Assembly (NCBI GenBank): GCA_964459305.1
Contig: CAYWNA010000231.1
Span: 1-21,521, forward strand
Origin: CAYWNA01 sp964459305
Lineage (GTDB): Bacteria; Planctomycetota; Planctomycetia; Pirellulales; Pirellulaceae
Length of the DNA: 21,521 nt
Direction of reading: 5' to 3'
In this document: piece by piece, positions 1 to 8,200 of the stretch
Layout of the letters: each line of letters begins with the position of its first letter
Numbering within the stretch: position 1 is the first letter of the stretch
Program-made: the position numbers and the translations under genes
Notes under the pieces: generated by a model
Seen by the model: only the letters and a program-made list of their open reading frames with translations
Database searches by the model: none
Told to the model about the DNA's origin: nothing

Positions 1-544
1 TCTGAAAGAAGCCCAGCACCTGGCAAGCTTTGTCCAGTGACAGACCCAAAGTGTAGACCTGATATGCCAGTGCGATCAGGATCTCCATCCCGAACTCGCC
101 GCGACCGGGCACGCCTGGCGGTTGACCGTAGCGGTTGCCCTGCCGATAGATTTCGTAGGCCACCAGGACCGCTCTACCGTCCTCCAACCGCCACGCCACG
201 CGTGTGTGAGACAGCTTGCAGTCCTGGGGATCGCAGGCGTCGGGATAGACCAATTCCGTCCGCTCTGCTTTGGCGATCTTTTCAGCGGTGGAGATTCGTC
301 CCCTTCGCCGTGGCTTGGACCGTTTACGTTTCTTGCTTTTCGCTCGACGTCTATCTTCCGCCTTTTCGGAGTATTGTTCGTCTAGTCGTTCAGTCGGATT
401 CTTGCTGTCAACCTTCTCTTGAAGCTCGGCGCACTGCTTCTGCAGTTTCTCGATTAGCTTTTGCAGGGAAGCGATAAGATCGACCAGTCGATCGAGACTT
501 ACGCGACCTTCGGCGACATCCTGCTTGAGTTGTTCCATATCCAT
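1..544 (-). mobile_element. IS66-like transposase, N-terminal part (runs off the window)
   Basis: The minus strand reads open from an ATG at 544 (MDMEQLKQD...) to the left edge, 181 codons with no stop. An in-frame TGA at 574-572 lies upstream, so 544 (or the ATG at 538) is the start. What is visible: a leucine/glutamine-rich coiled coil (residues about 15-45, ASLQKLIEKLQKQCAELQEK), a very basic Lys/Arg stretch (about 60-80), then a segment ending in VPGRGEFGMEILIALAYQVY and GLSLDKACQVL. This order of coiled coil, basic linker and the P-G-R-x-E-F/Y-G-x-E-I/L segment matches IS66-type TnpC proteins as I know them. The catalytic DDE core and the other end of the element lie outside the window. 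I could not find a convincing terminal inverted repeat between 545 and 584. The plus-strand reading frames here are shadows. Confidence 0.68.
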
Positions 545-584
545 GCCAATGTGATAGCCGATATGCCAAAATCAAGCAGCGCCA

Positions 585-2711
585 ATGTCAAGAAATAGAC
601 ATCCACCCGGTGCGCTATTCGGCATCGCTTCCGACGACCCCAAGGAGTTCGCGGCGTACGACGAGTTGATGGCCCAGGGGATCGACGAGTACTTTGCGAT
701 CCGCGAGTCGCGTCACTGGTACGGCCTGATGAACTACGGCGATGTCCAAGGCGGCCGGGCCCACAGTTGGGCTAACATCGAGTACGACCTTCAGCATGGG
801 TTGTTCACACAGTACTTTCGCACCGGCGACCGGCGTTTCTTTCTGGCCGGAGAGCAGGCGGCCCGACACAATGCCGACGTCGACGTGGTTCACTACGCCG
901 CCGGGCAACGCGCCGGCCCGGGCCGCAAACGCGAAGTGGGACAGGCCTGGGTCCATTGCATGGGACACACCGGCGGCTATTACCCTTACGACTACAAGGG
1001 TCTGAGCATCTATGCCCAGGGTTACGCCGAGAATGAAGGCCACATGTGGAACCAGGGTAACCTGGAGTACTATCTCCTGACCGGCGACGAGCAAGTCCGC
1101 CAGAGTGCGATGCAACTTGCTGATTGGGCTGCCGGTCCCAACACAACGGCTTTCGGATACGGCAACGCCCGAGTACCTGGCTGGATGGGCATCATCGCCA
1201 TGGCCACGTACTTCGCCACATACGACGAGTACTATCTGAACGCCATGCGATTAATGTACGAGGAAGTCCAGGAGAAGGGCGATCCAAAACACGGGCTCTG
1301 GATCCACAAGCTGGGCGGCGGCCATTGCCGATGCGAGGAGAGCCATCATGGTGAAGCGGGCTTCATGTCGGGTGTGCTGATGACGGCCTTGAAGTACTTC
1401 TACCTAGCCACCGGCGACGAAGAAGTGGCCGAGCGGATTGTCAACGTCGCTCGCTACCAAGTCGAACACCTCTGGGAGCCCACCGAGGGCGCCTTCCGTT
1501 ACACCAGTTGCCCTAACACTGGATCCAGCCCGATCCTCAGCTTGATCATGGCCAACGGGCTGGCATTTGCCGCCAATCACACGGGCGATCAGCAATTGGA
1601 GGCTGTCACCCGAGAGGCATTCGCCAACGGCCTGATCACCTTTCGCAATAGTGGTCCCGGCAATGGCATCGTCTACGGGCTGCCCATTTGCTCCGCGCCG
1701 ATGGCGACACACGAAATCTCGCGGTTTTCCGGACCGTCGATGGATCAATACCTCGAACGGCTGCAACGTGCGGCCCTGAATCCGGCCCGCCGACCATTGC
1801 CTTCGTTGGCGCCAAATCCTGATTTCGAAGAGAACCTCGACGGCTGGAGGGTCCGCGGCAACTTAGAGTTTTCGCGAAGCACCGACATGGCACACTCCGG
1901 CGAGGGTGCGGCGATGGCCGCCGGGCAGATCGGGGGCCAAGGAGAGTATTTCGTTACGTGGTATGCTTGTGGGCCGCCGTGGGAGCCCACCTGGCTGGAT
2001 CGCGGCAAGACGTATCGCTTGCAGCTTTGGTTACGTGTCGACAAGATCGGCGAGAACATCCCGGCGCCGCGAGCGAGGATTCAGATGCGATCTCTGGGCC
2101 GTTCGCGGGATGCCTTTCAGACGAACCGATACGACGTCAGCCGCATGGGAACTTGGCAGCAGCTAGAATCAGAATTCACGGTCCCCGAGTACTACGACGG
2201 CCTGTACATCGCCGTCAACACCGAAACGCGCGAGCCTCAACAAGACGTACTCATGTACTTGGACGACGTGACGATTGTGCCTGCGGATGCCCCGGAGCAG
2301 GCGACCTATGTCTATCCGGCTTCGGCGGCTCCGGAAGCTAGGTTGAGCGGCGGTCTGGAACTTGTTGCCGACACCGTGCAGCGAGGATGGCAGGCCATCG
2401 TGTCCCCACGTGGCGAAGTCGGCGCTGCGGAGTGGAGCATCGGGGTTCCCAGCGCCGGCAGTTACCGCCTGCTTGCCCGCGCGAAATCGCCGGGAGGCAA
2501 CTCGGAACTGGATGTTCATCTCGATGGAAAACGCATCGGCGTGTTGCGAATGAAAACGTCCGAGGATTACGATTGGATTGAGCCGACACCCGATTCGGGC
2601 GAGGGGCCAATCCAATTCGCCGCCGGTGCGCACACGTTGAAGCTCCATTATTCGACGGGTCAACCAGCAGTCGTCCAGAAAGTGTGCCTGACCAATGAAC
2701 TCGGTCCGTAA
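585..2711 (+). CDS. 5'-truncated (alpha/alpha)-toroid protein with two C-terminal beta-sandwich modules; exo-rhamnogalacturonan-lyase-like
   Basis: Open frame of 708 residues. Residues about 20-400 are helical and rich in aromatic and Gly residues (HWYGLMNYGDVQGG, GHMWNQGNLEYYLLTGDE), as in (alpha/alpha)6-toroid lyases and hydrolases; the best resemblance I recognise is the exo-rhamnogalacturonan lyase (PL26/YetA-like) group. Residues about 409-576 (start NPDFEENLDGW, end YLDDVTIVP) are a CBM4/9-like carbohydrate-binding jelly roll. Residues about 586-708 form a second beta-sandwich (LDVHLDGKRIGVL ... GAHTLKLHY) like CBM6/35 modules. There is no signal peptide and no Shine-Dalgarno before the ATG, an in-frame TAG sits at 555-557, and the frame starts 40 bp from the transposase start. 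I infer that the N-terminal domain and signal peptide were removed by the insertion. The next gene follows after 22 bp. The exact substrate is not proven. Confidence 0.6.
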   Translation: MSRNRHPPGALFGIASDDPKEFAAYDELMAQGIDEYFAIRESRHWYGLMNYGDVQGGRAHSWANIEYDLQHGLFTQYFRTGDRRFFLAGEQAARHNADVDVVHYAAGQRAGPGRKREVGQAWVHCMGHTGGYYPYDYKGLSIYAQGYAENEGHMWNQGNLEYYLLTGDEQVRQSAMQLADWAAGPNTTAFGYGNARVPGWMGIIAMATYFATYDEYYLNAMRLMYEEVQEKGDPKHGLWIHKLGGGHCRCEESHHGEAGFMSGVLMTALKYFYLATGDEEVAERIVNVARYQVEHLWEPTEGAFRYTSCPNTGSSPILSLIMANGLAFAANHTGDQQLEAVTREAFANGLITFRNSGPGNGIVYGLPICSAPMATHEISRFSGPSMDQYLERLQRAALNPARRPLPSLAPNPDFEENLDGWRVRGNLEFSRSTDMAHSGEGAAMAAGQIGGQGEYFVTWYACGPPWEPTWLDRGKTYRLQLWLRVDKIGENIPAPRARIQMRSLGRSRDAFQTNRYDVSRMGTWQQLESEFTVPEYYDGLYIAVNTETREPQQDVLMYLDDVTIVPADAPEQATYVYPASAAPEARLSGGLELVADTVQRGWQAIVSPRGEVGAAEWSIGVPSAGSYRLLARAKSPGGNSELDVHLDGKRIGVLRMKTSEDYDWIEPTPDSGEGPIQFAAGAHTLKLHYSTGQPAVVQKVCLTNELGP

Positions 2712-2720
2712 ATCGTCAAG

Positions 2721-2726
2721 AGGAGG
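2721..2726 (+). promoter_or_regulatory. Shine-Dalgarno site that fixes the esterase start
   Basis: AGGAGG seven bases before the ATG at 2734. It selects that ATG, which opens directly into a signal peptide, over an in-frame ATG at 2695 that would overlap the previous gene. Confidence 0.75.
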
Positions 2727-2733
2727 CAGTCTA

Positions 2734-3858
2734 ATGCGAGTAGGCAAAGGCTCTGCTAGTTGGATTGTCGCACTTGCATGCTGTTGCGTGTCGCCTGCCG
2801 TGGCAGCTCCGCAGGAGAGCGGTAGCCATACATTGGCGGCCGAGCCGGGAAAGACAGAAGAGGTTCCACCGGAGTTGGAGTTCGATCCGGATCGAGATTT
2901 CGCGGCATGGCAAACGGGACTTCGTGGGCGGCTTCGCGACATCATGGCGATTCCCGCGACGTGGAACGGCGCCGTTCAGCCGACGATTCGGCGTGATTCG
3001 GAGACCGACCAGTACACGATGGACCGTGTTGAGTTCGAGGCCGAACCGGGCCAGATGGTACCGGGTTACTTGCTGCGTCCCAAGATGGGCAAGCCGCCGT
3101 TTCCGGCAATGATTTGCCTGCAAGGACATTCGCCCGGCATGCACATCTCGATAGGCCGGGGGAAGACAGAGCAAGAAATCGCCTCGATCCAGGGCGGCCG
3201 CGACATCGCCATCCAGGCCGTCCGGCACGGTTGGGCTGCATTGGCCGTCGAGCAACGGGCTTTCGGCGAGCGGGCGATCAAAGGCGTCTCGTGTGGCGAC
3301 GTTGCCCTTCGTGAATTGCTCAAGGGCCGGCCGCTCACCGGCCAACGCGTGTTCGATGTGATGCGGGCGGTGGATTTCATTGCCACACAACCTGACCTGG
3401 ATGCGACGCGGATTGGCTGCATGGGCAACTCGGCGGGTGGAACGGTCAGCTTCTACGCGGCCTGCGTTGACCAGCGAATTCGATTGGCGGTGGTCTCCTG
3501 CTCGTTCGGCACTTTCGAATCCACTTGGCTCTACAAACGGCACTGTGCCTGCGGGTACCTGCCGGGCCTCTTGAATGTGGCCGACATGCCGGACTTGGCC
3601 GGATTGATCGCACCGCGACATCTGATTCTCGTCGCGGGAAAGAAAGATGGAATCGCGCGATTCGACGGCGTGGAGCAAGGTTTTCAGATGGCCAAACGCG
3701 CATTTGCCGCGGCCGAATGTGCCGACGGCGTAGTCCTGCTGGCAGCCGAAGGCGGACATCAGTTCTATCCGGATCTCGCGTGGCCGGTCATCCAGAAGAC
3801 GCTGGCGAGTTGGAGCACGACGGAGACACGCAAACACGGCAGGGCCGCGCACAAGTAG
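2734..3858 (+). CDS. Secreted alpha/beta-hydrolase (acetyl xylan esterase / dienelactone-hydrolase-like)
   Basis: 374 residues. Residues 1-25 (MRVGKGSASWIVALACCCVS...) are a signal peptide, so the enzyme acts outside the cytoplasm. The alpha/beta-hydrolase core shows an oxyanion-side segment MICLQGHSPG (about 127-136) and the nucleophile elbow GNSAGG with Ser233. The acid is likely Asp305 in the GKKDGI segment, and the base His342 in the GGHQFYP segment. The layout, with a long N-terminal extension and the PRHLILVAGKKD strand, fits the Abhydrolase_7 / acetyl-xylan-esterase-like group common in Planctomycetes. Its substrate is probably an acyl or methyl ester on a plant-type polysaccharide, by family and by position 22 bp after the lyase-like gene. 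The last residues (TTETRKHGRAAHK) look like translated intergenic repeat, and the TAG stop lies inside the palindrome at 3855-3904. Confidence 0.78.
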   Translation: MRVGKGSASWIVALACCCVSPAVAAPQESGSHTLAAEPGKTEEVPPELEFDPDRDFAAWQTGLRGRLRDIMAIPATWNGAVQPTIRRDSETDQYTMDRVEFEAEPGQMVPGYLLRPKMGKPPFPAMICLQGHSPGMHISIGRGKTEQEIASIQGGRDIAIQAVRHGWAALAVEQRAFGERAIKGVSCGDVALRELLKGRPLTGQRVFDVMRAVDFIATQPDLDATRIGCMGNSAGGTVSFYAACVDQRIRLAVVSCSFGTFESTWLYKRHCACGYLPGLLNVADMPDLAGLIAPRHLILVAGKKDGIARFDGVEQGFQMAKRAFAAAECADGVVLLAAEGGHQFYPDLAWPVIQKTLASWSTTETRKHGRAAHK

Positions 3859-3904
3859 GATGGGTCTCCCGACCCGTCCGGACGGCTCAGGAGAGCCGTC
3901 CTAC
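3855..3904. repeat. Imperfect 2 x 25-bp inverted repeat overlapping the esterase stop codon
   Basis: The left arm (3855-3879, starts GTAGGATGGGTCTCC) and the right arm (3880-3904, ends GAGCCGTCCTAC) are imperfect reverse complements with about five mismatches and no spacer. Each arm also contains a small hairpin of its own (GGGT...ACCC and GGCT...AGCC), so a cruciform or cloverleaf is possible. The esterase TAG (3856-3858) is inside the left arm. It may act as an RNA hairpin between the esterase and the next gene. Confidence 0.65.
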
Positions 3905-3924
3905 AGTCAATTGAATCATCGTTT

Positions 3925-3930
3925 GGAGGA
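3925..3930 (+). promoter_or_regulatory. Shine-Dalgarno site for the C45-like gene remnant
   Basis: GGAGGA ends four bases before the ATG at 3935, which opens a signal peptide. This supports 3935 over the in-frame ATG at 3860, which lies within the palindrome. Confidence 0.6.
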
Positions 3931-3934
3931 CGTC

Positions 3935-5066
3935 ATGCGTTATGTCGCATTCGAAGTAACACTTATCATGGCGGCGTCTTGTTTCCATGTCAGCCCAGCA
4001 CATGCGCAGGGCAACGTCGTCTTCTCTGACCAGATGGAAGCCGATACGACGGCGCGATGGAATGGCAACTCGTGCGGGCTTTCTCCGGAAACCAACATCA
4101 CATGCGAAGGTGGTTCGAGCCTTCGGCTTGTGGACCGTGGCGCGAACGCTCAAGCGTACGTGCCGCTCTCGACAGAGCCGAGCCAGACGTACGATGTCTC
4201 AGCGCGGGCGTATCGACTTGCCGGCAACAAAGGCGACTGGTTTGGCAAGATTGCCGTTTCGGTCCGGGGCGGTGCGGTCAGCAGCGGCAACTATCTCACG
4301 TCTTCTGCTTTCATCGAACAGGCCGACGCATGGGAGACTCTTCGATGCACTTTCACGGCGCCGTCGAATCGCGTCTACCTGATTCTCGTCGGCCAAAATG
4401 CGACCGGCGACGTAACGCTGTTCGACGATGTTGAGATTCGCTCCGCCGGCGGGGCGATGACGGTGATTGAGGACAGCCTGGTCGTTTCCGGAAAACGAAT
4501 CGAGACGGTAACACTGGCAGGGACGCCGGAGCAGATTGGTACGCAATGGGGCACGATCAACAGTGCTGCGATTCGGGAGGACATGGAAAAATACAAAGAA
4601 GGTGTATTTCAGCGCACGCCACGATACCAACGCGCCGAAGATCCTGGAACGTACCCAGCCGCCGATCGATTTCGCCACGTTCCACAACGTGTCGCGGGAT
4701 CCATCGATGTGTTTCGGCACGTCGATTGCCGGAATGTCGGTCGAGATCAACCGGACACGACCGGACATGCTGACGTGCGCTTGGATTTCGCTTCCCGCGT
4801 GGGGATTGTCGTTTCCGTTGTTCACAGGTGGCACGCTCACGCCGTTGCCCCTGCTGAACGGCGATGTCTACGCACGTTCGAATCAGGTGAATTGCAATCG
4901 AGAGATCTGCGAGAGAATCGAAGCCGCAGCGTTCGCCAACCAGCGTCTGCTGGAGGAGAAGGTATTGGCGTTGCTTGCAGACGACGAAGACGGAAAGGCT
5001 GCCGACGTTTTGAATGAATGGACGCGAACTTGCGCGGACAGCCACATGGCAGTGCTGGAGAAGTAG
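3935..5066 (+). pseudogene. Decayed C45-like acyltransferase/amidohydrolase with internal deletion and frameshift
   Basis: The first frame, from 3935, gives a signal peptide (MRYVAFEVTLIMAASCFHVS...AHAQ) and a CBM-like beta-sandwich (about residues 28-175, GDVTLFDDVEIRSAGG). It then gives the typical C45 N-terminus ETVTLAGTPEQIGTQWG...REDMEKYKEG. Around 4595-4610 homology jumps to the +1 frame: VYFSARHDTNAPKIL, FATFHNVSRDPSMCFGTSIAGM, ending ...ADSHMAVLEK with a stop at 5066. That second part looks like the C-terminal third of the same family. The roughly 250-300 residue Ntn-hydrolase core with the N-terminal nucleophile Cys is absent. The original frame runs on to 5017 with low-quality Arg-rich sequence. 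I infer an out-of-frame internal deletion that leaves no active enzyme. The homology assignment of both halves is from memory of the family. Confidence 0.66.
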
Positions 5067-5115
5067 CCCGCGGGCCGGACCGCTGCCTTCCGTGCACACG
5101 TCGCTGATTCTGGAA

Positions 5116-5247
5116 GTAGGGTGGCCAAGTCTTCGCGGCCCACTGGAATGGGCTCTCGATTTCGGACGGCTCTATCGTCCGGCCGATGCGCGCGAGATCG
5201 TGTGGTCAGCGGTTTTTGGTGGGCCGCGAAGACTTGGTCCACCCTAC
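5116..5247. repeat. Palindromic intergenic element, 28/29-bp inverted arms
   Basis: The left arm 5116-5143 (GTAGGGTGGCCAAGTCTTCG...) and right arm 5219-5247 (...CGAAGACTTGGTCCACCCTAC) are reverse complements except for one missing base in the left arm. The 75-bp interior contains a smaller GGACG/CGTCC hairpin. It sits between the convergent C45-like remnant and the 1285-aa gene, where it could serve as a two-way transcription stop. No coding potential is seen in 5067-5270. Confidence 0.85.
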
Positions 5248-5270
5248 GAGAATGCGAGTCTATCCGTTGG

Positions 5271-8200
5271 CTATTGTCGCCCCAACAGATTCACCGCTCG
5301 GACGGTACGCATGCGTTCCTCGACCTCTGGCGGGAGGTAGCCTTTCATCCAGGCCTTTGCGCGATAGGTGAACTCGTCGCCGTTGGGCAGGAACTTGACG
5401 GGCGGATACGCCAAGGCCAACGGGGGAGTACGACCGGGAGCGGTGTGCGGGTTTTCGTGGCAACCGATGCACGAGCGGGTCTCTCCGGCCCGGGGATAGA
5501 TCCACGTCAGTTGGTTGCCCACCACTCGGCGATCGCTGTCGAGCACTTGGAAGTGCATTAGCCGGTCGGCCGGCACCTCGACGCAAAACGAACCATCGTG
5601 AGCTAACGGCACAGTGCCTAACACCCGGGCAAACAGGCCGTGGTGGTTCTTCCAGACAGGCCAGAGGTTCGTGTGTGTGCTGTGCCGGCCCACAGCGGGC
5701 ATGCCTTCAACCAGGCGAACCAGCCGGCCCCGTTCCGCCACCTCTTTCTCTTGCGTCGTGAAGACCGACGCGCATACGAACCGCCCGCTGTATGCATCCG
5801 GGTTTGCCAGCGTCGGCTGTTTCATTGGCACCGGGCGGGCCAGTACCGGACGTGGCTCGAAGTCGGCGCTCGCTGGATCGTTGTAGAGCGGTTCGAGCGA
5901 TCGCGTCGCCGGGTCGAGCAGATAGAGCCCCAGGTCGATCTTGTCGTGGTCGAACTCCTTTGGTGTCGCCGCACAGAGCACGCGGCCATCGGGCAGCGGA
6001 AACGGCGTGGTGTACACCCGGGTTTCATTCTCCGGCGTGATGATCGTCTCTCGGTCGCGCTGGCCGCCCACCAACGCCAGCCCGCCCTGGGTCGCCACAA
6101 GGATGTGCCGGCCATCGGGCATCGCTTGCGGCTGCGTCATGCGCAGCACGCCGAAGGTGAGCGGATTCTCGACCTTGCCGATTCGAGAACGCGGACCGTA
6201 GTCCAACTGATGCCAAAACTGCCTGCGTTCCGGACCGTAGAGAACCACGTCCTGGGTGCCGTCGGCGTGGACTGCGTGCAGCGTCAGCTCGGTCTTGATT
6301 CGCGCATAGAACATCTCCAACCGGCAGAACGCGATCCGCCCGTCGCCGAGCACGGCTGGTTCGTTATCCCGTCCGGCATTGGTGGCGATTCGCTCGATCT
6401 CGGTGCCGTCGGAATTCATGACGTACAGGGCATTGCACTGGTATCCGTGATACTCGTCGCGGATGCCGCTGCGTGTGGAAGAGAAGACGATCCGTCCGTC
6501 GGGCAAATAGGCCGGTCCCACGTCGTGATGCGGTCCGTGGGTCAGTTGCTCAAGAGCCGACCCGTCGACGAGGATCCGCCAGACGTGCCACCAGGGATCG
6601 TCCTGGCCGCGGCGGCTGAAGATCACCTGCGTGCCGTCCCACGACAATTCGCAGTCGGCCACATAGCCATCGGCGAATTGGGTCAGCGGCATCACCTTCC
6701 CGTCAGCGTTCGGGGGCCGCAATACGTAGAGGTTACGCCCCGGACGATACACCGGTCCCGGATCCGTGTAGACATAGGTCCGGCGCCAACGGTCGGCCAG
6801 CTCGACCGTCCCCACGTCATTGGGCATGGTGTTGTCGCCCTTGATGAATACGATCGCTTCGAGCTTCCCGGCTTCAACGCTGGCCGTAGAATCGCCTGCG
6901 GAGCGAGATCGTTTAACCGCAAGCCGGAGGCGTGCGCGCCCCTCAGCGCACGCCTTCGGCTTGCGGTTAAACGAAAGACCTAATGCTAACGTTTGTGGAG
7001 AAGGAATTTCGCGAATTCGGAAAGTATCGCGGGCCAAGTGTCGAATGCTTTCAAAAGGATGGTCGACCGCCGCCTGGGCCAACGCAGCGGTGGCTTTGCG
7101 GTTCTCCCCGCGGGCCAGAAAATCGGCCAAGGCCTGCGCCGCTGCGTAACGGATTCCCAGCGTGGAACGACCGTCATTGAGAATCTGCACGATCAGGTCG
7201 GTGTGTTCGTGGGCCGCGAGGAGTCCCAACGCCCGTACGAAGGCCTCGCGCCAACGTGGAGCGGGGTCGTTGTATTCGTCGAATTTGAACGTGCCGCAGT
7301 AGCCGAAGTCGGCCTCGGCTTTGGCCTGCGAGAGCAACCTGGAAATGGGCTCGACAGCCCGGCGATCGCCTAGCCAAGCCAACGTTTTGGCCGCGTTGAT
7401 TCGCACCCAGCCCTCGTCATGCTCCAGCAAGGCCACGAGTCTCGGCAGGTCTTCCCGGTCGGTACACAAGGCGGGTAGCCAAGTGGAAAAACAAATCGCC
7501 TCACGTTGATCGGTCGTGATGCCGGCCGCGGTGGGCGGCTTGGGCCAATCGGGAGCGTCGTCCGGTTTCGCAACTCGTCGCGGCTGACCTAGCACTTCGA
7601 ATGCGTGTTCGCACGCCTCCTGGCGCAGGCCTGTGTGCTCCATCAAATGACGCGTCAGCAGGCCGGGCACCGCCGGCTCGTAAATCATGAAACGGTCGTG
7701 GTCGCGCGGTAGATTGGCCATCACCAGCGGCGCCAGCCGCCGCAGTATCAGCCGGTCCTCCTCTCGATCCAATGGCAAGCGGCAGAGTGCGTAGGAAATC
7801 GCGAAAGGCGTCTCCAACATTCGGTCTTCGCCGACGTCCGACGGCGGAGCGCCCCAATTGTCGTCTGTCGGGACATGCGGCGGGTATTTGCCGTCGAACT
7901 GTTTGGCGTATCGCGGATAAGCCGCCAGCAGCGCCGGTACTGCGCCGGGATCGCCGAGATCGCCCAAGGCTTCGGCGGCACAGCGCGCCCACATGGTATT
8001 GTCCAGCCAACCGACCAGGGCCCCAAACCCAGCCGCGTCGCGCAGCCGCCCCAAGGAACGAATCCCGGCGCGGACCGCAGGACGCCAATCCGGCGCGGTC
8101 GGCGGGTCGCTTCCCAGACACCTCAAGATCGCCTTACTTGCCCCATCACCGCCCAGTGCGCCCAATGCCCGGAGGCCGCGCTCGGCTTGCCATTCGATTG

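Noticed and set aside
37..477. 146-residue plus-strand ORF at the left edge
   Set aside because: It lies opposite the transposase reading frame, is Arg/Pro-rich and resembles no family; a shadow of the minus-strand gene.
2731..3852. 373-residue minus-strand ORF
   Set aside because: Mirror of the esterase, which has a signal peptide, ribosome binding site and catalytic triad on the plus strand.
5640..6983. 447-residue plus-strand ORF
   Set aside because: Entirely antisense to the 1285-aa gene, with composition typical of mirrored GC-rich codons. The minus-strand frame has clear HEAT, propeller and haem motifs.
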